64,000 bases of DNA from Myxococcales bacterium (lineage in GTDB: Bacteria > Myxococcota > Polyangia > Nannocystales > Nannocystaceae). The DNA lies in assembly GCA_016793465.1 (NCBI GenBank), contig JAEUJW010000053.1, positions 1-64,000 of the forward strand. Reading direction: 5' to 3'. The notes below the pieces were generated by a model that saw only the letters and a list, made by a program, of their open reading frames with translations, did no database searches and was not told where the DNA came from. Below, piece by piece: positions 19,475 through 30,733 of the stretch. Both the position numbers and the translations under genes were made by a program. Every line of letters begins with the position of its first letter. Position 1 is the stretch's first letter.

Positions 19475-21253
19475 ATGCGAAAAACTGCCCTACACAGCAT
19501 CGGCCTCGGCCTCGGCCTCGCCCTCATGACGGCCTGCCCCGGCGACCCCGGCGTCGACACCGACGACACCGACTCGTCGACCACCTTCCCCGAGACCACC
19601 AACGAGCCCGACCCCACCACCAACACGCCGTCGACGCCGCCGACCACCGGCGACGACACGACCACGACGTCGACCACGGCCGGCACCGAGACCACCGACC
19701 CGACGACCACGCCGGACCCGTCGACCACCACCACCGGCGAGACGACCAACACCGTCACCGGCACCGATACGGGCACCGACACCGGCACCGACACCGACAC
19801 GACCACCGGCGGCGTCACGACCCTGTGCGAGCGACTCGGCGGGCCGGGCGCGGGCGGCATCAACGACCTCGTGGTCGACTTCGTGGTCAACCACGTGCTG
19901 CTCGACCAGCGCATCAACGGCTACTTCCTCAACGACGACGTCGAGGGCGGCCCGCTGATCCAGAACGTCACCGACCAGCTCGGCGAGGCCGTCGGCTGCG
20001 AGGGCGTGGTCTACATGGGCCTCGACATGCTGACCGCCCACGCGGGCCTCGGCATCTCGGCCCAGGACTTCACCGACTTCGCCGAGGACTTCCAGGCCGC
20101 GCTCGACACCCACCAGGTCGCGCACCCCGACGTCACCGACGACGACAAGGCCGCCATCATGAACACCCTCGCCGCGCTCGCCCCGGAGATCGTCGAGGAC
20201 GCCGACAACAACCTGACCGTCTACCAGCGCGTCGGCCGCAAGCCCAACATCCAGGCGCTCATCGGCGACCCCAACGCCGCCGAGTCGTTCGTCGGCGTGG
20301 TCGCCCAGAACCCGGCGATCAACTCGTTCTTCGCCAACAGCGACTTCGTCCGCCTCAACACCTGTCTGACCCGCCAGGTCGGCGGCCTCGACGGCCCGAT
20401 CAAGTACGGCGCCGAGGTCGACTCGCCCGGGCCCGGCATCGACGAGGGCGTCGCCGCCGACAACAAGTGCCGCGACATGGTCTCGTCCCACGAGAACCTC
20501 ATGGACGCCGACATGACGACGATCACGGTCGAGGACTTCCTCGCCCTCGTGACCGACCTCGTCACCGCCATGAACACCGCCGGCGTGGCCCAGGCCGACC
20601 AGGACATCATCCTAGGCGCGCTCGGCCCGCTGTGCGACCAGATCGTCGTCGGCGCGGCCGAGAAGAACAAGTGCCCGGGCAACGCGGTCGACGTGGTCGC
20701 CGAGGCCGCCAACATCGCCGGCATGGTCGCCGACGACGCCTACAACGGCACGCTCGGCAGCATGCTGTGCACCAACGTCAACGTGGCCGACGACGGCATC
20801 AACTTCGTCAACACCGTCGAGCTCGACTTCGGCGCGGACGCGACCTGGGTCGGCGACCTGACGGTCAAGGTCGTCAGCCCCGGCGGCACCGCCCTGACCG
20901 TGGTCAACCGCCCGACCGCCGACAACGTGGACTACCCCGACAACGGCACCGGCTGCTGCGGCTTCTCGGCCAACCTCAACAAGGCCAACCGGCTGACGTT
21001 CAAGAACGGCGGGGCCAACAACGCCGAGAAGATGGGCATGGGCCTCACGGACGCCCAGACCGTCTGCCTCACCGACATGAAGTGCGAGTACTTCCCCAAC
21101 CCGGCCACCGACGCCAACAGCACCGACTTCGACGACTTCGTCGGCGAGACGGCCGTGGGCGACTGGCAGGTCTGCGTCGGCGACAGCGGCCCGCAGGACT
21201 TCATCACCGTCGACTACGTCGGCCTCAAGATCAACAAGGTCAAGTTCAACTGA
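19475..21253 (+). CDS. lipoprotein with two truncated-haemoglobin domains and a C-terminal P-domain
   Basis: A 592-residue surface lipoprotein. The signal peptide ends ALMTAC (Cys 21), then a Thr/Asp/Pro linker to about residue 112. Residues about 117-240 read as a group-1 truncated haemoglobin: CERLGG, NGYFLNDD, VVYMGLDMLTAHAGLGIS, DFTDFAEDFQAAL. H189 is at the proximal F8 position. Residues about 248-395 repeat the pattern (VYQRVGR, INSFFANSDF, CRDMVSSHENL with H339, EDFLALVTDL, LGPLCDQIV), with an insertion before the second His. Val replaces the usual Tyr at the B10 position in both domains. The last about 170 residues form a proprotein-convertase P-domain-like beta jelly roll (DLTVKVVSPGGTALTVV ... 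GDWQVCVGDSG). Haem binding and an oxygen- or NO-related surface role are inference; a pseudo-globin without haem is the alternative. Confidence 0.72.
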   Translation: MRKTALHSIGLGLGLALMTACPGDPGVDTDDTDSSTTFPETTNEPDPTTNTPSTPPTTGDDTTTTSTTAGTETTDPTTTPDPSTTTTGETTNTVTGTDTGTDTGTDTDTTTGGVTTLCERLGGPGAGGINDLVVDFVVNHVLLDQRINGYFLNDDVEGGPLIQNVTDQLGEAVGCEGVVYMGLDMLTAHAGLGISAQDFTDFAEDFQAALDTHQVAHPDVTDDDKAAIMNTLAALAPEIVEDADNNLTVYQRVGRKPNIQALIGDPNAAESFVGVVAQNPAINSFFANSDFVRLNTCLTRQVGGLDGPIKYGAEVDSPGPGIDEGVAADNKCRDMVSSHENLMDADMTTITVEDFLALVTDLVTAMNTAGVAQADQDIILGALGPLCDQIVVGAAEKNKCPGNAVDVVAEAANIAGMVADDAYNGTLGSMLCTNVNVADDGINFVNTVELDFGADATWVGDLTVKVVSPGGTALTVVNRPTADNVDYPDNGTGCCGFSANLNKANRLTFKNGGANNAEKMGMGLTDAQTVCLTDMKCEYFPNPATDANSTDFDDFVGETAVGDWQVCVGDSGPQDFITVDYVGLKINKVKFN

Positions 21254-21282
21254 CCTGAGCGGGCCCCCGCGCCCCTCCCCGG

Positions 21283-21309
21283 CGGCCCGGACGCGACGCG
21301 CCCGGGCCG
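21283..21309. terminator. GC hairpin between convergent genes
   Basis: An 8-bp stem (CGGCCCGG / CCGGGCCG) with an 11-base loop sits between the ends of two convergent genes. There is no T-run. A possible bidirectional terminator. Confidence 0.35.
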
Positions 21310-21358
21310 TGTTCGTTGGTTGCGCGGGCCGCCCGCGGTCGACACGACCGCCGGCCCG

Positions 21359-22015
21359 TCACCGCACGGCGACGATCCACAGGCTCGGCCCGCCGCGCCG
21401 CGCCGCGTACGACATGTCCGGCTCGACCTTGCGGACGACGAGGGTCGCCGGCCCGGCCGCGAGCTCGACCCCGTCGGGCGCGCCCTCGACCTCGTACTCC
21501 GCCTCGCCCGTCGCGAACACCCACCACGTCGAGCCCTCGGCCTTCGAGCCCGCCGGCGCCGTCGCCTGCCGGAGCGCGCCGGTCAGCGTCTCCTCGGGCC
21601 CGACCGCGAGGATCGGCCCCTCGCCGCGCCGCTCGACCTTCAGGGTGGCCACGCGAAAGTGCGTCGCCGTGACGCGCTGACCCTCGGGCTCCCAGGTCTC
21701 GCCGGTGACCCGCACCGCGCGCCCCTCGAAGCTGCGCAGCCACGCCTGCGGCCGATACGCCACCACCCAGCGCTCGCCGTCGGCCCGCTCGAGCCACACG
21801 CCCTGGAACTTCTTGCCCGACGGCCTGGCGTCGGAGCGCACCACCGCCTCGAACTCCACCGGCGCCTCCTTCGGCGGCTCGCCCCTCGCGTCCGCCGGCG
21901 GGGTCACCGACTCCGTCTTCACCGGCTCCGTCCTCCCCGACTCCGGCCGCGCCGTCGCCGGCGCCGCGCAGCCCGTCAGCACGACCACCGCGAACAACCG
22001 AGTGAGACCGCCCAC
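21359..22015 (-). CDS. lipoprotein of unknown function
   Basis: A 218-residue lipoprotein. The GTG at 22015 begins a signal peptide ending VVLTGC (Cys about 14). It has a TAGGCT hexamer exactly 7 bases ahead (forward 22023-22028), so I prefer it to the longer frame, whose upstream part runs through a repeat array. A Pro/Glu linker is followed by a domain of about 150 residues with three blocks in beta-strand style (FQGVWLERADGERWVVAYR, AVRVTGETWEPEGQRV, WWVFATGEAEYEV). The strand-like AVRVTGETW pattern suggests an OB-like barrel of the kind found in secreted nucleic-acid or sugar-binding proteins, but no family is recognised. Confidence 0.6.
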   Translation of the reverse strand: MGGLTRLFAVVVLTGCAAPATARPESGRTEPVKTESVTPPADARGEPPKEAPVEFEAVVRSDARPSGKKFQGVWLERADGERWVVAYRPQAWLRSFEGRAVRVTGETWEPEGQRVTATHFRVATLKVERRGEGPILAVGPEETLTGALRQATAPAGSKAEGSTWWVFATGEAEYEVEGAPDGVELAAGPATLVVRKVEPDMSYAARRGGPSLWIVAVR

Positions 22016-22022
22016 CCCGCGC

Positions 22023-22028
22023 AGCCTA
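22023..22028 (-). promoter_or_regulatory. -10-like TAGGCT, 7 bases before GTG
   Basis: Read on the minus strand, TAGGCT precedes the GTG at 22015 by 7 bases. Leaderless-type. Confidence 0.5.
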
Positions 22029-22081
22029 TCAACTCCCCGGGCGAGCGAGGACCTCGGACCGGTGCTCCCGTCGATCGCAAC

Positions 22082-22333
22082 GACGAGCGCCCGTGCGCGC
22101 CCGCGGGGGCCACCGCAGAAGCCCTCGAGTGAGCCCGTGCAGGCGCCGCCCCCGAAGCGACGAGCGCCCGTGCACGCCCGCGGGTCGCGAGGGCCGCGGC
22201 TCACGAGCGAGCCCGTGCAGACGCCGCCTCCCGCGGCGACGAACGCCCGTGACTCCTGCGAGTCACGGGCCCTCGAGCGCGCAGACACCGCCCCCGAGAC
22301 GACGAGCGCCCGTGACTCCTGCGAGTCACGGGC
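22082..22333. repeat. imperfect tandem array, 4 units of about 63-79 bp, with hairpins
   Basis: Units begin ACGAGCGCCCGTG (or ACGAACG...) at 22082, 22160, 22239 and 22302. The last two units each contain a perfect 11-bp stem, GCCCGTGACTC, a CTGC loop, then GAGTCACGGGC (22245-22270 and 22308-22333). The array fills the gap between metK and the lipoprotein gene, both on the minus strand. No gene is supported in this stretch. Confidence 0.8.
22308..22333 (-). terminator. probable metK terminator hairpin
   Basis: An 11-bp perfect stem with a 4-base loop starts 28 bases beyond the metK stop on the minus strand. A second identical hairpin follows at 22245-22270. No U-tract, so it may slow or protect the 3' end rather than terminate intrinsically. 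Confidence 0.5.
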
Positions 22334-22360
22334 GCGCGTTCAAACACGGGTCGCGGGGGC

Positions 22361-23515
<1,155 letters not shown>

Positions 23516-23591
23516 GATGTAGGTGGTCTTTCAGGTTTCAGGCCCACGCGGGCCGTGCAGGATCCACGCACCCGGGGGTGCGGCGGGCGCG

Positions 23592-23620
23592 AGCATAGTG
23601 GCCTGCCCCCCGCAGGGCAA
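23592..23620 (-). promoter_or_regulatory. sigma-70-like promoter for metK
   Basis: On the minus strand TTGCCC (forward 23615-23620) and TATGCT (23592-23597) are separated by 17 bases. They leave a leader of about 70 bases before the metK ATG. I see no recognisable SAM riboswitch in that leader. Confidence 0.5.
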
Positions 23621-23647
23621 GCCCCGAAAGCCGGCCTGCGGCGCCTG

Positions 23648-24802
23648 TTAGGGCGTCCCGGCCGGCGGGGCGCGCAGCACGACGCGCACCTGCAGGACGA
23701 CCTCGTCGGTCAACACGCCCGGGTCGGGCAGCTCGACGAACACGTACGGGGCGACCCCCGCCGCGTGCAGCTCGCCGGGCGCCTCGATCGTCACCTCGGC
23801 GCCGCCGACCCCCGGCGCGCCGCAGTCGAGTTCGTCGCTCCCGAGGCAGCTCGGCGCCCGCACCGCCAGGCCGACCTCGGGCCGATCGCTGCGGATCCGC
23901 AGGCTGTCGAGCGGCCCGAGGCCCGCCGGCAGCTCGACCTGCAGCACGCGCTCGCGGGTGCCGCCGCCGGTGCAGCGGTGGCGGTGCGCGTCGCTCTGCG
24001 GCCGGTCGGGGTCGACGCGCAGCGTGCCCGCGCCGGCGCTCAGCTCCAGCGCGACCCGCTCGGGCTCGGCGCAGCTGTCCCCCGCGAGCGCCGTGCAGCG
24101 CCAGCCGTCGTCCTCGGCCCGCGGCGGCATGCACAGCGTCCCACTCGCGCAGCGGCCGAGCGCCGCCGGCATGCACACCTCGTCGGCCGCGAGCACCGGC
24201 GTCATGCCGACCGCGACCACGAAGCCCAGCGGGTCGGGGCCGTCGACCGGCGGGTCCTCGGCCAGCAGCCCCGCGAACTGCTGCGGGTCGGCGCCGATCG
24301 TCAGCACCAGCTCGGTGCCGCCGGCGACGTCGGTGACGGTGGCGATGCCGTCGGCCCCGCAGGCCAGCGGCGAGGCGCCCACGCAGCCCGGCGTCAGCCC
24401 GACCCGCGGCACGAACCCGTTGCCCCGCGCCTCGACGCGCAGGTCGGCCCGCTGCGGCACCATCACCCGCAGGAACCGGTCGGGCCCGCCGCCGCCGCAC
24501 ACCCCGCCCTCCGACGGCAGCTCCTCGTCGCCGCGCAGCGTGCCCGCGAACTGCCCCTGCTTGGCCCGCGGCGCGTCCTCGCAGGTGCGCGCCGGCTCCT
24601 GCGGCCCCGGCGCGGCCGCCGTCTCGCCGCCGCTCGTCGACTCCGCCGCCTCGTCGTCCGCGCCCGCGTCGCCGTCGTCGCCCGGGTCCGCCGGCTCGCC
24701 GCCGCAGCCGAGCGCGCACGCCAGCAGCCACGCGCCGGGTCGACCGGCGGCAGCGAATCGGCGCTGGGATGAACGGCGCAAGACGAGCGCCCAGGATACC
24801 AA
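23648..24802 (-). CDS. secreted Cys-containing protein, probable lipoprotein
   Basis: Up to 384 residues. A hydrophobic segment ends in a lipobox-like ACALGC (Cys about 33), then an Asp/Glu/Gly linker, then about 290 residues of mainly beta sequence with paired cysteines (LTPGCVGASPLACGADG, CMPAALGRCASGTLCMPP, APSCLGSDELDCG). It reads as two or three repeats of a PPC-like beta-sandwich (FLRVMVPQRADLRVEARG; VLQVELPAGLGPLDSLRIRS), each followed by a C-x4-5-L-x-C-G loop. The start is uncertain: TTG 24802 has GGGGGAG too close to it, and a TTG at 24781 gives a more normal signal peptide. Function unknown. Confidence 0.6.
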   Translation of the reverse strand: MVSWALVLRRSSQRRFAAAGRPGAWLLACALGCGGEPADPGDDGDAGADDEAAESTSGGETAAAPGPQEPARTCEDAPRAKQGQFAGTLRGDEELPSEGGVCGGGGPDRFLRVMVPQRADLRVEARGNGFVPRVGLTPGCVGASPLACGADGIATVTDVAGGTELVLTIGADPQQFAGLLAEDPPVDGPDPLGFVVAVGMTPVLAADEVCMPAALGRCASGTLCMPPRAEDDGWRCTALAGDSCAEPERVALELSAGAGTLRVDPDRPQSDAHRHRCTGGGTRERVLQVELPAGLGPLDSLRIRSDRPEVGLAVRAPSCLGSDELDCGAPGVGGAEVTIEAPGELHAAGVAPYVFVELPDPGVLTDEVVLQVRVVLRAPPAGTP

Positions 24803-25010
24803 CTCCCCCGCGGCCTTTCACGCCGTCGGCCCGGACCGCGATCCGCCGCCGCCGCCGCCCGCGCCCGCGGCCGGAGCCCGCGCGGCGCACCCTCTGCCGC
24901 CCGCCCCGAGGGTGCTGGGGCCCCCAGAGCGCGGCCGATCTCCGCGTCTGCGCCGGCGCCGCAGCGTCGCCGGTCCGCGGCTTTGGTACAGTCCTCACCC
25001 CGCGACGACG

Positions 25011-26111
25011 ATGAACGCCTGGACCCGCCACCTCCGCCCTGCGCTCGCGGGCCTCGCGGCCTACGACTTCCCGAACCCCGGCGGCGCCGTCCGCCTCGAC
25101 GCCAACGAGTGCCCCGAGCCCTGGCCGCCCGAGCTGCTGGCCGAGCTCGCCGGACGCGTCCGCGGCCTCGCCCTCCAGCGCTACCCCGACCCCGGCGGCC
25201 ACGGCCTGCGCCGCCTGATCGCCGAGCGCCACGGCGTCGACCCGGCGCAGGTGATCCTCGGCAACGGCAGCGACGAGATCATCCAGCTGCTGCTCATCGC
25301 CCTCGCCGGGCGCCCGAGCGAGCCGAGCTTCGTCGTGCTGCCGACCCCGACCTTCGTGATGTACGGCCACACCGCGCGCTGCCTCGGCGTCGGCGTGCTC
25401 GAGGTCCCGCTGACCGACGATCTCCAGCTCGACGAGTCGGTCATGCACGAGGCCCTCGGGGTGGCCAACGGCGCGGCGCTGTGCTTCCTCGCCCGCCCCA
25501 ACAACCCGACCAGCAGCCTGTGGGACGCCGGCGTGATCGAGCGCCTGATCGCCGGCTTCCCCGGCACCATGTTCGTGATCGACGAGGCCTACACCCGCTA
25601 CGCCCCCGGCACCTCGCTGTGGCGCGTCGACCGTCCGGCCAACGTCACCTTCATGAACACGCTCTCGAAGATCGGCCTGGCCGGCCTGCGCGTCGGCTGG
25701 TGCATCGCCCCGCCCGCGCTCGCCCGCGCCGCCGACACCGTGCGCCACCCGTACAACGTCTCGACCGTCAGCCTCGCCCTCGCCGAGGCCGTGCTCCGCG
25801 ACTACCCCGACGTCCAGCAGTCGCTCGTCGACCGCACCCTCGTCGGCCGCGAGCGCCTGCTCGGCATCCTCCGCCGCATCCCCGGCGTCCACGTGTTCCC
25901 GGCCCACGCCAACTTCGCCCTCGCGCGCCTGCCCGCGGCCGACGACGCCCCCCGCCTCACCGACGACCTGCGCGCCCGCGGCATCCTCATCCGCAACATG
26001 GCCGCCAACCCGCGCCTGTCCGGCTGCGTGCGCGTCAGCGTCGGCACCTCCGCCGAGCTCGACCGCCTCGAGCAGGCCCTCGCCGACATCTTCCCCGCCG
26101 CCGCGTCCTGA
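25011..26111 (+). CDS. hisC: histidinol-phosphate aminotransferase
   Basis: A 366-residue PLP-dependent aminotransferase of fold type I. HisC converts imidazole-acetol phosphate to histidinol phosphate in histidine synthesis. Visible features are LDANECPEPWP (substrate arm), RYPDPGGHGLRRLIAERHG, GNGSDEIIQLLL (cofactor phosphate), ARPNNPTSS, VIDEAYTRYAP, the Schiff-base lysine K220 in TLSKIGLAGLRVGW, and the C-terminal Arg in VRVSVGT. The frame is open far upstream, but homology starts at ATG 25011, so the preceding 1 kb is a shadow of the opposite gene. No other his genes are nearby, so a broader aromatic or histidinol role is possible. A run of palindromic repeats follows directly. Confidence 0.88.
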   Translation: MNAWTRHLRPALAGLAAYDFPNPGGAVRLDANECPEPWPPELLAELAGRVRGLALQRYPDPGGHGLRRLIAERHGVDPAQVILGNGSDEIIQLLLIALAGRPSEPSFVVLPTPTFVMYGHTARCLGVGVLEVPLTDDLQLDESVMHEALGVANGAALCFLARPNNPTSSLWDAGVIERLIAGFPGTMFVIDEAYTRYAPGTSLWRVDRPANVTFMNTLSKIGLAGLRVGWCIAPPALARAADTVRHPYNVSTVSLALAEAVLRDYPDVQQSLVDRTLVGRERLLGILRRIPGVHVFPAHANFALARLPAADDAPRLTDDLRARGILIRNMAANPRLSGCVRVSVGTSAELDRLEQALADIFPAAAS

Positions 26112-26116
26112 CCCGA

Positions 26117-26275
26117 CCTGCCCCGAGGGACAGGCGCGCGGCCCCCGGGACCACCCGTCGCCCCGCCCCGAGGGACAGGCGCGCGGCCCCCGGGACCACC
26201 CGTCGCCCCGCCCGGGACCTGCCCCGAGGGACAGGCGCGCGGCCGCGGCCGTCGAAACCACTTGTCGCCCCGCCC
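26117..26275. repeat. array of interspersed palindromes (3 copies)
   Basis: Three copies of a unit with core CCTGCCCCGAGGGACAGG or CCGAGGGACAGG followed by CGCGCGG and a GGGACCACCCGTCG-type tail. Two units are near-identical and about 45 bases apart; the third has drifted. They fill the gap between hisC and the next kinase gene. Confidence 0.8.
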
Positions 26276-26298
26276 GCGAGCGTGGACGATCGCCGGCG

Positions 26299-29175
<2,877 letters not shown>

Positions 29176-29195
29176 CCGCCGCCGCTCCGGGCCCC

Positions 29196-29210
29196 TACCC
29201 TGGCCCGATG
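29196..29210 (+). promoter_or_regulatory. orphan leaderless-type start (TACCCT - 6 bases - ATG)
   Basis: TACCCT at 29196-29201 and ATG at 29208 look just like the gene starts elsewhere in the window. The frame beyond runs antisense into the next gene and shows no coding character. It may be the remains of a lost gene. Confidence 0.25.
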
Positions 29211-29236
29211 CCCCGCGTGACCTTCGCCGCCTCGCC

Positions 29237-29875
29237 TCACGACCGCAGCCACCAGATCAGCACCACCAGCGCCGCCAGCACCGCCGGCACGACCCAGCCC
29301 GGGCGCCCGCGCGGGCCGCCGGCCCGCTGCGCGCCCTCCGACCTGTCCCTGAGGACAGCCCCCTCGCGGCCCGGCGGCGGCGGCCGGCTGTCGCGCGCCA
29401 CCTGCTCGAGGAACGCCACGAAGCTGCCCGCCGCCGGCTCGACCTTGCCCCGCTCCTCGGCGGGCACGAACAGCACCGGGCAGTCGTCGCCGCGCGGCGC
29501 GTCGAGCTCGAGCACGTAGCAGCCGTCGGCCGCCAGCGCGCACACCAGCCAGCGCGGCGCCCAGCCGCGGGCCTCGCGGTGCAGGTCGGTCAGCTCCTCG
29601 ACCAGCGGGGCCGCGGCGATCGACGTCGGCCGGGTGCCCAGCCGCAGCCCCGCCGCCACGAAGTCGTGGCTGCTGTGGGCCGCCAGGAACTCGCGGTACG
29701 CCGGCGTCAGCGGGAAGCGCCGCCCGAGCCGCGTCAGCGTCGGCATGTCGAGGCTGATGTGGATCACCGGCGCGTCCGGGTCGCGCTCGTCGTCGTCGTC
29801 GCCGACCGGCCGCGGCAGGGCCCTGACCGCGGCGGCCACCGCGTCCGCCGCCCGCGCGACCGCCGACCCGCTCAT
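29237..29875 (-). CDS. SUKH/SMI1-KNR4-like protein with C-terminal TM anchor
   Basis: A 212-residue protein. The middle (about 35-160) resembles the SMI1/KNR4 (SUKH) fold: TPAYREFLAAHSSHDFVAAG, APRWLVCALAADGCYVLELD, and FVAFLEQVARD near the end. A charged Pro/Arg linker leads to a single terminal hydrophobic helix (WVVPAVLAALVVLIWWLRS), so it is tail-anchored with the domain in the cytoplasm. SUKH proteins often act as immunity or regulatory partners, but no toxin gene is adjacent. Its ATG overlaps the stop of the upstream GST-like gene, implying one operon. An interspersed palindrome (CTGTCC-CTGA-GGACAG, 29343-29358) lies inside the reading frame. Confidence 0.55.
   Translation of the reverse strand: MSGSAVARAADAVAAAVRALPRPVGDDDDERDPDAPVIHISLDMPTLTRLGRRFPLTPAYREFLAAHSSHDFVAAGLRLGTRPTSIAAAPLVEELTDLHREARGWAPRWLVCALAADGCYVLELDAPRGDDCPVLFVPAEERGKVEPAAGSFVAFLEQVARDSRPPPPGREGAVLRDRSEGAQRAGGPRGRPGWVVPAVLAALVVLIWWLRS
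29343..29358. repeat. interspersed palindrome within SUKH-like gene
   Basis: CTGTCC-CTGA-GGACAG inside the coding region near the TM end of the gene at 29237-29875. Confidence 0.7.
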
Positions 29876-30600
29876 GTCGGTCGGCTGCTCCCCGGCGGAT
29901 GGTCGCCGAAGTAGCGCGCGTGCATGCGCTCGGTGTAGGCCACGAGGTTGGCGTGGCCGGCCATGCGCCGCTTCAGCGGGTGCTCGGCCGGGTGCAGCAG
30001 CACCGCCGAGGTCAGCGCGAACAGGCTGCAGTCGAACGACGTCGGCGCGTCGCCCAGCAGGTAGTCCCGGTCGCCGAGCAGCGTCGCCGCGGCGTCGGTG
30101 TCCTCGCCCGCGCGGCGGTAGATGTCGTCGCGGTGGTGACGCCCGAGCCCGTGGTGATGCAGCTCCTTGCGCACCTGCCTGCGCAGCACCTGGTTGAGCA
30201 GGACGCCGCCGACCACCGGCGGCAGCAGCTTGCGGAAGAACTCGGCGGTGTACCTCCAGCCGTCCTCCTCGATCCAGCGCGCGTACACCACGGCCCAGTA
30301 GAGGTGCTCCTCGAGCGTGCGGCGCACCATCAGCCCGAGCGCCGCCTGCTCCGCCGTCAGGCCGCCGTCGGTCGGGTCGCCGTACTTGGCCTTCAGGTAG
30401 TCGATGATGTCGCTCGAGTCGGGCACGAAGCGGCCGTCGTCCTCGATCCACGGGATCTTGCCCTTGGGGTTTTTGCGCGGGTCGCCCCCGCGGGTCCTGT
30501 ACGGCAGCCCGACCATCCGGAGGTAAGTCTCGACCTTGGTCCCGAACGGGCTCACGCACGGGACCCGACCGATCGCCGGCGGCTGAAACAGGACGATCAC
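29872..30600 (-). CDS. glutathione S-transferase-like protein (FAXC/metaxin type)
   Basis: A 242-residue cytoplasmic protein with an N-terminal thioredoxin-like GST domain (about 1-80: SPFGTKVETYLRMVGLPY, NPKGKIPWIEDDG, DSSDIIDYLKAKYGD) and an all-helical C-terminal domain. The EEHLYWAVVYARWIEEDGW helix and the GDAPTSFDCSLFALTSA segment match the FAXC/metaxin branch rather than classical detoxifying GSTs. The start is a GTG at 30600 with a TATGCC hexamer 6 bases before it; the frame's longer extension is antisense to the next gene. Probable glutathione-dependent or protein-interaction role; substrate unknown. Confidence 0.75.
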   Translation of the reverse strand: MIVLFQPPAIGRVPCVSPFGTKVETYLRMVGLPYRTRGGDPRKNPKGKIPWIEDDGRFVPDSSDIIDYLKAKYGDPTDGGLTAEQAALGLMVRRTLEEHLYWAVVYARWIEEDGWRYTAEFFRKLLPPVVGGVLLNQVLRRQVRKELHHHGLGRHHRDDIYRRAGEDTDAAATLLGDRDYLLGDAPTSFDCSLFALTSAVLLHPAEHPLKRRMAGHANLVAYTERMHARYFGDHPPGSSRPT

Positions 30601-30674
30601 GGGGGCGGCATAGACCCGCGCCCCGCGCCGCGTCAAGCGAAGAAGCGCCCGCAGGCCCGCCGCGACGGCGATGG

Positions 30675-30726
30675 CGACGCTACCAGAGGCCGGGCTGCCG
30701 CCGCGGCCCGGCCTCTGGTAGCGTCG
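30675..30726. promoter_or_regulatory. 21-bp perfect inverted repeat over the promoter/start region
   Basis: Arms 30675-30695 and 30706-30726 are exact complements with a 10-base loop. The right arm contains TAGCGT (30719-30724), the -10-like element for the gene starting at 30734. It could be an operator for a dimeric repressor or a cruciform. Confidence 0.65.
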
Positions 30727-30733
30727 GGCGGCC

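Noticed and set aside
22082..22333. Possible CRISPR or riboswitch near metK
   Set aside because: Units are imperfect and lie downstream of metK, not upstream; hairpins fit 3'-end structures.
23516..23640. SAM riboswitch in the metK leader
   Set aside because: No recognisable SAM-I, SAM-II or SAH consensus; only a promoter-like sequence is visible.
23958..25010. Long N-terminal extension of the hisC frame
   Set aside because: Antisense to the secreted protein at 23648-24802; aminotransferase homology starts at ATG 25011.
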